Source of the DNA: Streptomyces lincolnensis
Lineage (GTDB): Bacteria; Actinomycetota; Actinomycetes; Streptomycetales; Streptomycetaceae
Direction of reading: 5' to 3'
DNA length: 64,000 nucleotides
Assembly: GCF_001685355.1 (NCBI RefSeq)
Contig: NZ_CP016438.1
Location: 1,674,001 to 1,738,000 of the forward strand
Under the pieces are notes generated by a model. It had not been told where the DNA came from. It made no database searches and saw nothing but the letters and a program-made list of their open reading frames with translations. The position numbers and the translations under genes are program-made. Shown one piece after another: positions 7,462 to 15,780 of this stretch (its first letter is position 1; each line of letters begins with the position of its first letter).

Positions 7462-9170
7462 GCCTTCGCCTCCGCCCTGAGTTCCTCCGGCAGATGGAAG
7501 CGGGCCAGGATGGCCGCCGTCCCCGCCGGTACGCGCCCCGCCGTCGCCAGGGACACCAGCATCATGGTGAGGAATCCCAGCGGCACCGACCAGAGCGCGG
7601 GCCAGGCGAGCAGGGCGTGCAGCGAGCCCGTGCCGGGGAATCCGGCCATGGTCGCGGCCACGGCGAGGAAGGCGGAGCCGCCACCCACCAGCATGCCCGC
7701 GGCGGCGCCCGGCGGGGTCAGCCGCCGCCACCAGATGCCGAGCACGAGCAGCGGGCAGAACGACGAGGCCGACACGGCGAAGGCCAGTCCCACCGCGTCG
7801 GCGACCGGGAGACCGCCGACCAGCATGCTCGCCGCGAGCGGTACGGCCATGGCGAGCACCGTGCCGAGCCGGAAGTGCCGTACCCCGCGCGAGGGCAGTA
7901 CGTCCTGGGTGAGCACGCCCGCGACGGCCATGGTCAGGCCCGAGGCCGTGGAGAGGAACGCGGCGAAGGCCCCGCCCGCCACCAGCGCCCCGAGCAGATC
8001 GCCGCCGAGGCCGCCGATCACCCGCTCGGGAAGCAGCAGGACGGCGGCGTCCGCGTCCCCGGTGAGGGTGAGTTCGGGGGCGTAGATCCGGCCGAGGGCA
8101 CCGTACACGGGCGGCAGCAGGTAGAAGGCGCCGATCAGGCCGAGGACGGCCACCGTGGTGCGGCGGGCGGCGACGCCGTGGGGGCTGGTGTAGAAGCGGA
8201 CGACGACGTGGGGCAGGCCCATGGTGCCGAGGAAGGTGGCGAGGATCAGGCCGTACGTGGCGTACAGGGGCCGTTCCTCGCGGCTGGTGGCCAGGGAGGT
8301 CGACATGCCGCCGTTGGTGCCGCGGTCGGCGACCGGGACGGCGGCCCCCTTGTCGAAGGTCAGCCGGGTGCCCTGCTCGATGTGGTGCGTGCCGGCGGGC
8401 AGGCGCAGCCGGTCGTCGTCGTGCGGGCGGCCGTCGATCGTGCCGCTGACCGTGACCGTGAGCGGCGCGTCGAGCTTGAGGTCCAGGCTCGTGTCGACGC
8501 GGACGTTGCGCTGCTCGCGGAAGGCGGCCGGTTCCTCGAAGGCGTGGCGGGGGGCGCCGTCGCCCTGCCAGGCGAGGGTCAGGAAGAGGGCGGGGACCAG
8601 CAGGGCGGTGAGCTTGAGCCAGTACTGGAAGGCCTGGACGAAGGTGATGCTGCGCATGCCTCCGGCGGCGACGGTGGCGACCACGACGGCCGCCACGATC
8701 ACTCCGCCGAGCCAGCCGGGCGCCCCGGTCAGCACGGTCAGCGTCAGTCCGGCGCCCTGGAGCTGGGGCAGCAGGTAGAGCCAGCCGACGCCGACGACGA
8801 AGGCGCCGGCGAGCCGTCGGACCGCCTGGGAGGCGAGCCGGGCCTCGGCGAAGTCGGGCAGCGTGTAGGCGCCGGAGCGGCGCAGCGGGGCGGCGACGAA
8901 CAGGAGCAGGACCAGGTAGCCGGCGGTGTAGCCGACCGGGTACCAGAGCATGTCGGGGCCCTGCACGAGGACCAGTCCCGCGATGCCGAGGAAGGAGGCG
9001 GCGGAGAGGTACTCGCCGCTGATGGCGGCCGCGTTGAGGCGGGGGCCGACGGTGCGGGAGGCGACGTAGAAGTCCGAGGTGGTGCGGGAGATGCGCAGGC
9101 CGAAGGCGCCGACGAGGACGGTGGCGACGACGACGAGGGCGACGGCGGGGACGGCGTAGCTGGAGTTCAT
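7458..9170 (-). CDS. Sodium:solute symporter (ActP/MctC-like monocarboxylate transporter)
   Basis: 570 residues with about thirteen helices of the SSS family. N-terminal motifs FYVASRTVGPRLNAAAISGEYLSAASF and later MRSITFVQAFQYWLK and AAFLSTASGLTMAVAGVLTQD are typical of acetate/pyruvate carriers such as ActP and MctC. It probably imports a short carboxylate with Na+ or H+. Residues about 225-320 form a large soluble loop (AFEEPAAFREQRNVRVDTSL, DGRPHDDDRLRLPAGTH), longer than in enteric ActP, which looks like an outside domain. It lies in a tight operon: downstream of a DUF485-like protein (16-base gap) and overlapping the histidine-kinase start by 4 bases. Substrate is not certain; the LytS/LytTR context recalls the pyruvate-sensing Bts/Ypd systems. 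Confidence 0.88.
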   Translation of the reverse strand: MNSSYAVPAVALVVVATVLVGAFGLRISRTTSDFYVASRTVGPRLNAAAISGEYLSAASFLGIAGLVLVQGPDMLWYPVGYTAGYLVLLLFVAAPLRRSGAYTLPDFAEARLASQAVRRLAGAFVVGVGWLYLLPQLQGAGLTLTVLTGAPGWLGGVIVAAVVVATVAAGGMRSITFVQAFQYWLKLTALLVPALFLTLAWQGDGAPRHAFEEPAAFREQRNVRVDTSLDLKLDAPLTVTVSGTIDGRPHDDDRLRLPAGTHHIEQGTRLTFDKGAAVPVADRGTNGGMSTSLATSREERPLYATYGLILATFLGTMGLPHVVVRFYTSPHGVAARRTTVAVLGLIGAFYLLPPVYGALGRIYAPELTLTGDADAAVLLLPERVIGGLGGDLLGALVAGGAFAAFLSTASGLTMAVAGVLTQDVLPSRGVRHFRLGTVLAMAVPLAASMLVGGLPVADAVGLAFAVSASSFCPLLVLGIWWRRLTPPGAAAGMLVGGGSAFLAVAATMAGFPGTGSLHALLAWPALWSVPLGFLTMMLVSLATAGRVPAGTAAILARFHLPEELRAEAKA

Positions 9171-9186
9171 GTGCCCGTGGTCGTCC

Positions 9187-9552
9187 TCACCGGTCTTCGA
9201 CGAGGCGCACGAAGTCCCGCTCGTTGCGTTCGGCGCGGCGCACGAACCAGCGGGCGAGCAGGACCATCGGGGCGTAGAGACCGAAGCCGAGGACGGCCCA
9301 TTCGATGCGGCGGGACTCGGGCATCGCCGCGAAGAGCAGCGGCAGCGGGCCGATGAGCAGGGTGAGGAAGGCGAACACGGCGAGGGCGGCGCGCAGTTGG
9401 GTGCGCATCAGGGAGCGGACGTAGGTGTGGCCGAGGGTGGTCTGCTCGTCGATCTCGGTGCGGGGCCGGTAGTAGCCGGAGATCCTGCGGGTGCGGCGGG
9501 GCGGGCCGGTGACGACGACCCGGCGTTCGGTGGGGTTCTGGGGCACCGTCAC
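9187..9552 (-). CDS. Small two-helix membrane protein, DUF485-like
   Basis: 121 residues with two membrane helices (AALAVFAFLTLLIGPLPLLFA and WAVLGFGLYAPMVLLARWFV) and basic ends. Small DUF485 proteins are commonly encoded just before acetate-type SSS symporters (YjcH before ActP in E. coli), and this one has the same place, 16 bases upstream of the symporter. It overlaps the response-regulator stop by 4 bases. Assigning it as a symporter accessory protein is inference from position and size; the N-terminus is longer than YjcH. Confidence 0.75.
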   Translation of the reverse strand: MTVPQNPTERRVVVTGPPRRTRRISGYYRPRTEIDEQTTLGHTYVRSLMRTQLRAALAVFAFLTLLIGPLPLLFAAMPESRRIEWAVLGFGLYAPMVLLARWFVRRAERNERDFVRLVEDR

Positions 9553-10298
9553 GACCTCCTCATCAGCAGGTCCCGCAGCTCGCGGGCGTGGCGGCGGCTG
9601 ACCTGGAGCTCCTCGGAGCCGACCAGGACGCTCACCGTACCCGCGTCCAGGCGGAGCTCGCCGACGTGGCGCAGGGAGACCAGGTGGCGGCGGTGGATGC
9701 GGACGAAACCGCGGGAGCGCCAGCGCTCCTCCAGGGTGGACAGCGGGATCCGGACGAGGTGGCTGCCCCGGTCGGTGTGCAGGCGGGCGTAGTCGCCCTG
9801 GGCCTCGACGTGGGTGATGTCGTCCACGGAGACGAACCGGGTGACGCCGCCGAGCTCGACGGGTATGTGGTCGGGGTCGGGTTCGTGCACGGGGATGCGC
9901 GGGGCGCTGTCGAGGCGTTCGGCGGCCCGCCGGACGGCCTCGGCGAGGCGCTCCTTGCGTACCGGTTTCAGGACGTAGTCGACGGCCTTGAGGTCGAAGG
10001 CCTGGACGGCGAAGTCCTCGTGGGCGGTGACGAAGACCACGAGCGGCGGCTGGGCGAACCCGGTGAGCAGCCGGGCGAGGTCCAGCCCGTCGAGGCCGGG
10101 CATGTTGATGTCGAGGAAGACGACGTCGATCGCCTCCGGCCCGTCCGGCCCCGACTCCAGCGCGCGGTTGATGCGGCGCAGCGCCTCGGTCGCGTCGCCC
10201 GCGCCCTCCACGCTGCCGATGCGGGGGTCGGCGTTCAGGAGGTAGAGCAGTTCCTCCAGCGAGGGGCGTTCGTCGTCGACAGCCAGGGCGCGCAGCAT
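9549..10298 (-). CDS. LytTR-family response regulator
   Basis: 249 residues. Receiver domain at residues 1-125 with acidic pair AVDDERPS, phospho-acceptor Asp in VVFLDINMPGLDG, a Thr in VFVTAHEDFAV and Lys in YVLKPVRKE. Residues about 145-245 form a LytTR DNA-binding domain (HVEAQGDYARLHTD, RSRGFVRIHRRHLVSL). It is the first gene of the minus-strand operon that continues with the DUF485-like protein, symporter and LytS kinase, each junction overlapping or nearly so. It presumably activates its own operon. The region upstream (10299-10376) is shared with the divergent AsnC gene and carries a perfect palindrome. Start ATG 10298 is the first Met that gives an intact receiver fold. Confidence 0.9.
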   Translation of the reverse strand: MLRALAVDDERPSLEELLYLLNADPRIGSVEGAGDATEALRRINRALESGPDGPEAIDVVFLDINMPGLDGLDLARLLTGFAQPPLVVFVTAHEDFAVQAFDLKAVDYVLKPVRKERLAEAVRRAAERLDSAPRIPVHEPDPDHIPVELGGVTRFVSVDDITHVEAQGDYARLHTDRGSHLVRIPLSTLEERWRSRGFVRIHRRHLVSLRHVGELRLDAGTVSVLVGSEELQVSRRHARELRDLLMRRS

Positions 10299-10324
10299 GA
10301 ACCCGGAGTGTAGGAGTAATTCGT

Positions 10325-10338
10325 ACGTGTGCACACGT
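10325..10338. promoter_or_regulatory. Perfect 14-bp palindrome in the LytTR/AsnC divergent region
   Basis: ACGTGTGCACACGT lies 39 bases before the AsnC start and 27 before the LytTR gene start. A symmetric site in a divergent region next to an Lrp/AsnC gene is a reasonable autoregulatory operator; no footprint evidence. Confidence 0.45.
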
Positions 10339-10376
10339 GCCGGGGTGTGGGCGCCCCCGCTGGATACAGTGCGGAC

Positions 10377-10880
10377 ATGAACAGCAGGCCCACGCCGTTC
10401 GACGAGCTCGACCGGAAGATCCTCACGGCGCTGATGGCGAACGCCCGCACCAGCTTCGCGGAGATCGGCGCGGTGGTGGGTCTGTCCTCGACGGCGGTCA
10501 AGCGGCGGGTGGACCGGCTGCGGGACACGGGGGTGATCACCGGCTTCACGGCGACGGTGAAGCCGGCGGCGCTGGGCTGGCGCACCGAGGCGTACGTCGA
10601 GGTGTACTGCGAGGGCGCGGCCCCGCCACGGCGGCTCGCGGAGGTGGTCCGCAACCATCCGGAGATCACCGCGGCGATGACCGTGACCGGCGGCGCGGAC
10701 GCGCTGCTGCACGTGCGGGCGCGGGACGTGGAGCATTTCGAGGAGGTGCTGGAGCGGATCCGGGTGGAGCCGTTCATCCGGAAGACGATCAGTGTGATGG
10801 TGCTGTCCCACCTCCTGCCGGAAAGTCCGGAGGCCGGTGCCAGCCAGCCCGCCCCGGTCGACGCAACAGAACTGCGCTGA
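10377..10880 (+). CDS. Lrp/AsnC family transcriptional regulator
   Basis: 167 residues. Residues 8-60 are the AsnC helix-turn-helix (FDELDRKILTALMANARTSFAEIGAVVGLSSTAVKRRVDRL) and residues about 75-145 the RAM/AsnC ligand domain (HPEITAAMTVTGGADALLHV). Such proteins form octamers and respond to amino acids. It sits 124 bases upstream of ddaH and rocD in the same direction, so it is the probable regulator of that arginine/ornithine module. The ATG at 10377 is chosen over an upstream GTG (10329) because the HTH begins right after it. A 14-bp palindrome lies upstream. Confidence 0.88.
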   Translation: MNSRPTPFDELDRKILTALMANARTSFAEIGAVVGLSSTAVKRRVDRLRDTGVITGFTATVKPAALGWRTEAYVEVYCEGAAPPRRLAEVVRNHPEITAAMTVTGGADALLHVRARDVEHFEEVLERIRVEPFIRKTISVMVLSHLLPESPEAGASQPAPVDATELR

Positions 10881-10928
10881 GGCGCCCGAAGACGCAGCAT
10901 TCCTGCGTGGACACGCAATCCCTGTTCC

Positions 10929-10958
10929 TTGTCGGGCGTCTCCGTCAGTTCCTACCTT
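10929..10958 (+). promoter_or_regulatory. Candidate promoter for ddaH-rocD
   Basis: TTGTCG (10929) and TACCTT (10953) separated by 18 bases, 47 bases before the ddaH start. Both boxes fit the Streptomyces vegetative consensus moderately well. Confidence 0.4.
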
Positions 10959-11004
10959 GGTGTCAACCCTCAGTCGACACCGCAGGAAGCGGAGGAACCC
11001 CTCT

Positions 11005-11829
11005 GTGACCGATTCCCGTGTGCCGCGCCGTCGGCGATTCCTCGTCTGCGAACCCAGACACTTCGCCGTGCAGTACGCGATCAATCCCTGGATGCGTCCC
11101 GACGCGCAGGTCGACGTCGACCTGGCCCGGGAGCAGTGGCAAACGCTGATCAGCACCTATGACGCCCACGGCCACACCGTGGACGCCGTGGATCCGGTCC
11201 CCGGACTCCCGGACATGGTCTTCGCCGCGAACTCCGCCGTCGTCGTCGACGGCCGGGTCTTCGGCTCCCTCTTCCACGCCCCCGAGCGCCGCCCCGAGTC
11301 CACGCACTACGACACGTGGTTCACGTCCGCGGGCTACGACGTCCACCGCCCCGAGTCGGTCTGCGAGGGCGAGGGCGACCTCGTCTGGACCGGCCGGTAC
11401 GTGCTGGCCGGCACCGGGTTCCGCACGAGCCGGGAGGCGCACCGCGAGGTGCAGGAGTTCTTCGGCCATCCGGTGATCAGCCTGACGCTGGTCGACCCGC
11501 GGTTCTACCACCTGGACACCGCGCTGTTCGTGCTCGACGACTCCACCGGCGGCAACAACATCGTGTACTACCCGGAGGCGTTCACGCCGGGCAGTCGCGA
11601 GGTACTCGCCAGGCTGTACCCCGACGCGGTCCTCGCGACCCACGACGACGCGATGGCCTTCGGCCTGAACTCGGTGTCCGACGGCCGAAACGTCTTCATC
11701 GCACCCCAGGCCGAGGCGCTCGCCGCGCGCCTCGGCGAGCACGGCTATGTCCCCGTCCCCGTCGACCTCTCCGAGCTCCACAAGGCCGGCGGTGGCATCA
11801 AGTGCTGCACCCAGGAGATCCGCTCATGA
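11005..11829 (+). CDS. ddaH: Dimethylargininase (DDAH) / arginine-deiminase-fold amidinohydrolase
   Basis: 274 residues. Family features seen: LPDMVFAANSAVV (substrate-binding Asp and Phe), EGEGDLVWTGRYVLAGTGFRTS, catalytic His in RFYHLDTALFVL, and the nucleophile Cys near the C-terminus in GGIKCCTQEI. DDAH hydrolyses N-omega-methylarginines to citrulline and methylamines; related enzymes use arginine to give ornithine or citrulline. GTG 11005 has GGAGGAA eight bases upstream. The rocD start overlaps its stop by 4 bases (ATGA), and the upstream AsnC gene is probably the regulator. Together they suggest conversion of arginine derivatives to ornithine and glutamate semialdehyde. Which guanidino substrate is used cannot be read from the sequence. 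Confidence 0.9.
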   Translation: MTDSRVPRRRRFLVCEPRHFAVQYAINPWMRPDAQVDVDLAREQWQTLISTYDAHGHTVDAVDPVPGLPDMVFAANSAVVVDGRVFGSLFHAPERRPESTHYDTWFTSAGYDVHRPESVCEGEGDLVWTGRYVLAGTGFRTSREAHREVQEFFGHPVISLTLVDPRFYHLDTALFVLDDSTGGNNIVYYPEAFTPGSREVLARLYPDAVLATHDDAMAFGLNSVSDGRNVFIAPQAEALAARLGEHGYVPVPVDLSELHKAGGGIKCCTQEIRS

Positions 11830-13064
11830 CCGCGCACATCGACGGGCCCGTCCGCACGCGTTCCTCCGCCGATCTCATCAGCGCCGAGGAGCCGGTCCTC
11901 GCGCACAACTACCACCCGCTGCCCGTGGTCGTCGCCCGCGCCGAGGGAACCTGGGTGCAGGACGTGGAGGGGCGCCGCTACCTCGACATGCTGGCGGGCT
12001 ACTCGGCGCTGAACTTCGGCCACCGGCATCCGGCGCTGATCGAGGCGGCGCACCGCCAGCTGGACCGCCTCACGCTCACCTCGCGCGCCTTCCACAACGA
12101 CCGGCTCGCGGAGTTCGCGGAGCGGCTCGCGGAGCTGACCGGTCTGGACATGGTGCTGCCGATGAACACCGGCGCCGAGGCGGTCGAGAGCGGCATCAAG
12201 GTGGCCCGCAAGTGGGCGTACGAGGTGAAGGGCGTCCCCGCCGACCGGGCGACGATCGTGGTCGCGGCGGAGAACTTCCACGGCCGTACGACGACGATCG
12301 TGTCGTTCTCCACGGACGAGACGGCCAGGGCCGGCTTCGGCCCCTTCACGCCGGGCTTCCGGATCGTGCCGTTCAACGACCTGGCGGCGCTGGAGCGGGC
12401 GGTCGACGAGACGACCGCGGCCGTGCTGATCGAGCCGATCCAGGGCGAGGCGGGGGTGGTCATCCCGGACGAGGGCTACCTGACCGGCGTGCGCGAGCTC
12501 ACCCGCCGGGCGGGCTGCCTCTTCGTCGCCGACGAGATCCAGTCGGGCCTGGGCCGCACGGGCCGCACGCTCGCCCTGGAGCACGAGGGGGTCGTCCCGG
12601 ACGTCCTGCTGCTGGGCAAGGCGCTGGGCGGCGGCATCGTCCCGGTGTCCGCGGTGGTCGCCCGCCGGGACGTGCTGGGGGTGCTGCGGCCGGGCGAGCA
12701 CGGCTCGACGTTCGGCGGCAACCCGCTGGCCGCGGCGGTCGGCACGGCCGTGGTGGAGCTGCTGGAGTCGGGCGAGTTCCAGCGGCGGGCCGCCGAGCTG
12801 GGCGCGATCCTGCGCGACGGGCTCACCGGTCTGGTCGGCCGGGGTGTGGTCGGCTTCCGCTCCCGGGGCCTGTGGGCGGGCGTCGACGTCGATCCCGCGC
12901 TGGGCACCGGCCGCGAGGTCAGCGCGCGCCTCATGCGTGAGGGCGTCCTGGTCAAGGACACCCACGGCTCCACGATCCGGCTGGCGCCGCCGCTGACGAT
13001 CACCGAGGAGGAACTCGTGGGGGCGCTCGGGGCGCTGGAGAAGGTGCTGGAACGGGGGGTCTGA
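11826..13064 (+). CDS. rocD: Ornithine aminotransferase
   Basis: 412 residues, class III PLP transaminase. YLDMLAGYSALNFGHRHPAL, VLPMNTGAEAVESGIKVARKW and LFVADEIQSGLGRTGR are typical of ornithine-oxo-acid aminotransferase, and the PLP Lys is in LLGKALGGGIVPVSA. It transfers the delta-amino group of ornithine to 2-oxoglutarate, giving glutamate 5-semialdehyde, which cyclises to pyrroline-5-carboxylate. Translation is coupled to ddaH by a 4-base overlap. A strong stem-loop lies 28 bases after the stop. Other class III enzymes (acetylornithine, GABA) are possible, but the N-terminal and active-site motifs match RocD best. Confidence 0.92.
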   Translation: MTAHIDGPVRTRSSADLISAEEPVLAHNYHPLPVVVARAEGTWVQDVEGRRYLDMLAGYSALNFGHRHPALIEAAHRQLDRLTLTSRAFHNDRLAEFAERLAELTGLDMVLPMNTGAEAVESGIKVARKWAYEVKGVPADRATIVVAAENFHGRTTTIVSFSTDETARAGFGPFTPGFRIVPFNDLAALERAVDETTAAVLIEPIQGEAGVVIPDEGYLTGVRELTRRAGCLFVADEIQSGLGRTGRTLALEHEGVVPDVLLLGKALGGGIVPVSAVVARRDVLGVLRPGEHGSTFGGNPLAAAVGTAVVELLESGEFQRRAAELGAILRDGLTGLVGRGVVGFRSRGLWAGVDVDPALGTGREVSARLMREGVLVKDTHGSTIRLAPPLTITEEELVGALGALEKVLERGV

Positions 13065-13091
13065 TTCCGGCCGTCGGCCAGTAAGGTGGCG

Positions 13092-13129
13092 CGAGGTCCG
13101 GCTCCGGGTGCGCCGGGAGCCGGACCTCG
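13092..13129 (+). terminator. Strong stem-loop after rocD
   Basis: CGAGGTCCGGCTCC pairs perfectly with GGAGCCGGACCTCG (14 bp, 10-base loop), followed by TGCGTTTCTCC. It closes the ddaH-rocD unit. Confidence 0.85.
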
Positions 13130-13260
13130 TGCGTTTCTCCTGGTCAGCCGGGGATGCCCGCCGACCACACGGACAGCCGCGGTCGGCGCGCGGCCGGAGC
13201 GGGGAGGGTGAAGATTGAGTCAGGAAGGGTAGACCACTCTCAGCGACAGAGAGGTCGGCC

Positions 13261-15720
13261 GTGGGCACACAGGAGGAGCGGTACGTGGCCCGGCAGCGGT
13301 TCGACGTGGCCGATGCCGTGCCGTTGCTGCTCGACGCGCAAGGCGTGGTGACGAGCTGGACCAAGGACGCCCGACGGCTGCTGGGATACGCGGCCGCCGA
13401 GGTGGTGGGCACGCGTGTGGCCGATCTGCTCTGCGACGAGGACGCGCGGCGGCTGCCCGAACTGGCCGAGCGGTGCGGCCGGGACGACGGCTGGGCGGGG
13501 CTGCTGACCGCGCGGCACAAGGACGGCCGGCCGGTCAGGCTCATGGTGCGGATCGCCTCGGCGACGGAGGCCCGGGGGTCCGTGCGGTGGCTGGTGCTGC
13601 TGTCGGAGATGGAGCAGGCCCCGGGCTGGGACATGAGCCGCTCGATGCTGGAGCAGATGGCCGCCCGCTCGCCCGTCGGCATCGCGATCGTGGACACCGA
13701 CCTGCGGTTCGTGTGGTCCAACGCGGCCCTGGAGCAGTTCGGCGGCGGACCGGCGTACCAGCGGCTCGGCCGGCGCCTGGCGGACATCCAGCCGGGACTG
13801 GACTCCGAGGACATCGAGGCCCGGATGCGGCAGGTGCTGCGGACCGGGGAGCCGGTGATCGGGTACGAGCACGTGGGCCGGCTGCGTTCCGCGCCGCACC
13901 GGGAGACCGCGCACATGCTGTCGTTCACCCGCCTCGACGACGATCTCGGCCACCCGATGGGCGTGTACTACACGGTCGTCGACGTCACCGAGCGGCACCG
14001 GGCCCGGCAGCGGCTGGCCCTGCTCGACCGGGCCGGCGAGCACATCGGCCGCACCCTGGACATCACCCGGACCGCGCAGGAGCTGGCGGACGTGTCCGTT
14101 CCGGGGCTCGCCGACTTCGTCTGCGTCGACCTGCTGGGGTCGGTGATGCGCGGCGCCGAGCCCGCCCCCGGTCCGCCGGACGGCACGGACCCGGTACCGC
14201 TGCGCCGGGCGGGCCAGCAGTCCGTGAACGCGACCGTCCCGGAGGCCGTCGTCGACATCGGGGACGTGGCCGCCTACCGGCCCGGTTCGCCGCCGATCCG
14301 CTGTCTCACCAGCGGCACCTCCTGGCGCGAGGAGCGGCTCGACCCGCTCGCCGAGGAGTGGGCCACGGACATCGCCGACGGGCGCCGGGCCACCTTCCTG
14401 GAACTGGGGCTGCACAGCGTGATGATCGTGCCGATCCGGGCGCGGGGCGTCACCCTGGGCATCACCACCTTCTTCCGGCGCCGCCGCCAGGAGCCCTTCG
14501 ACGAGGACGACCTGAGCCTGGCCGAGGACCTGATGTCACGGGCCGCCGTCTGCGTGGACAACGCCCGCCGCTACACCCGCGAGCGCGACGCCGCCCTGCT
14601 GCTCCAGCGCAGCCTGCTCCCCCACCGGCTGCCCGAGCAGGACGCCGTGGAGGTCGCCGCCTGCTACCGGCCGGCCGACGAGCTGACCGGCCTGGGCGGC
14701 GACTGGTACGACCTGGTCCCGCTGTCCGGTGCCCGGGTCGCCCTGGTGGTGGGCGAGGTGCCCGGTCACGGCATCGCCGCCGCGGCGGCGATGGGCGGGC
14801 TGCGCACCGCCGTACGCACCCTCGCCGCGCTGGATCTGCCGCCCCAGGAGGTGCTCGCCCACCTGGACGACCTGGTCGCGCGGTCGGCCCGCGAGGAGGG
14901 TGTGGTGCCGGGCACCGAGGGCGCCGACAGCACCGAGGCGGTGGGGTCCGGGTGTGTGTACGTCGTCTACGACCCGGTCGACGGACAGTGCGCGATGGCC
15001 GCCGCGGGGCATCCCGCGCCCACCGTGGTGCTGCCCGACGGCACCGTCACCTTCGTCGACCTGCCGCAGGGGTCGCCGCTGGGCACCGGTGGCCCGCCGT
15101 TCGAGTCGGTCGAGCTGGCCCTGCCGGAGGGGAGCACCCTCGTGCTGCACACCGACGGGCTGCTGGCCCACGGGCAGGACTGGGTCGTCGACGCGGACCG
15201 GGACCGGCTGCGGCTGGCCCTGGAGCGTTCCGAGCCCTCGCTCGACCGGCGCTGCCGGGTCGTGGTCGACGCGCTGGTCCCGGCCCGCCCGCACGACGAC
15301 GTGGCCCTGCTGATGGCCCGCACCAGGGTCCTGGGGGCCGGCCAGGTCATGGAGTGGGACCTGCCCGCCGACCCCGCCGCGGTCTCCGACGCCCGCAAGG
15401 CGGCCTCCCGGGTACTGACCGAGTGGGGTCTGGAGGATCTGGCGTTCACCACGGAACTGGTCGTCAGCGAACTGGTCACCAACGCCATCCGGCACGCCAC
15501 CGGTCCTGTCCGCCTCCGCCTGGTCAAGGAGCGCGCCCTGACCTGCGAGGTCTTCGACGGCAGCGCCACCGCGCCGCATCTGCGCCACCCCCGCACCACG
15601 GACGAGGGCGGGCGCGGCCTGCTGCTGGTGTCCCAGTTCAGCCAGCGGTGGGGCACCCGTTACGTCCCCGAAGGGAAGATCATCTGGGCGGAACAGTCCC
15701 TCACGGATCCATCGGCCTGA
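13261..15720 (+). CDS. PAS-PAS-GAF-SpoIIE (PP2C) phosphatase with C-terminal anti-sigma kinase domain
   Basis: 819 residues. A PAS domain (residues about 15-110, VLLDAQGVVTSWTKDA), a second PAS (about 135-250, VGIAIVDTDLRFVWSNAAL), a GAF region (about 255-440), a SpoIIE/PP2C phosphatase (about 450-685; GLGGDWYDLVPL, GEVPGHGIAAAAAMGGLR, HTDGLLAHG, HDDVALLMAR) and an RsbW/SpoIIAB-like HATPase (about 690-815; LVVSELVTNAIRHA, DEGGRGLLLVSQF). Such proteins tune anti-anti-sigma switches, the phosphatase and kinase parts having opposite effects; both are cytoplasmic. The DWYD metal Asp is present; the usual GDVxGHG motif is GEVPGHG here. Start GTG 13261 is preceded by GAGAGG. A second SpoIIE gene follows 60 bases on. 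Confidence 0.9.
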   Translation: MGTQEERYVARQRFDVADAVPLLLDAQGVVTSWTKDARRLLGYAAAEVVGTRVADLLCDEDARRLPELAERCGRDDGWAGLLTARHKDGRPVRLMVRIASATEARGSVRWLVLLSEMEQAPGWDMSRSMLEQMAARSPVGIAIVDTDLRFVWSNAALEQFGGGPAYQRLGRRLADIQPGLDSEDIEARMRQVLRTGEPVIGYEHVGRLRSAPHRETAHMLSFTRLDDDLGHPMGVYYTVVDVTERHRARQRLALLDRAGEHIGRTLDITRTAQELADVSVPGLADFVCVDLLGSVMRGAEPAPGPPDGTDPVPLRRAGQQSVNATVPEAVVDIGDVAAYRPGSPPIRCLTSGTSWREERLDPLAEEWATDIADGRRATFLELGLHSVMIVPIRARGVTLGITTFFRRRRQEPFDEDDLSLAEDLMSRAAVCVDNARRYTRERDAALLLQRSLLPHRLPEQDAVEVAACYRPADELTGLGGDWYDLVPLSGARVALVVGEVPGHGIAAAAAMGGLRTAVRTLAALDLPPQEVLAHLDDLVARSAREEGVVPGTEGADSTEAVGSGCVYVVYDPVDGQCAMAAAGHPAPTVVLPDGTVTFVDLPQGSPLGTGGPPFESVELALPEGSTLVLHTDGLLAHGQDWVVDADRDRLRLALERSEPSLDRRCRVVVDALVPARPHDDVALLMARTRVLGAGQVMEWDLPADPAAVSDARKAASRVLTEWGLEDLAFTTELVVSELVTNAIRHATGPVRLRLVKERALTCEVFDGSATAPHLRHPRTTDEGGRGLLLVSQFSQRWGTRYVPEGKIIWAEQSLTDPSA

Positions 15721-15780
15721 CACACTGATCACGCCCATAACGTGGGAAACTGGGATGATCCCGGTGGTGAGAGCGGTGCC

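Noticed and set aside
6271..9356. Two 600-codon open frames on the plus strand opposite the histidine kinase and symporter
   Set aside because: Low-complexity Gly/Ala/Asp/Arg shadows of well-identified minus-strand genes; high G+C removes stops.
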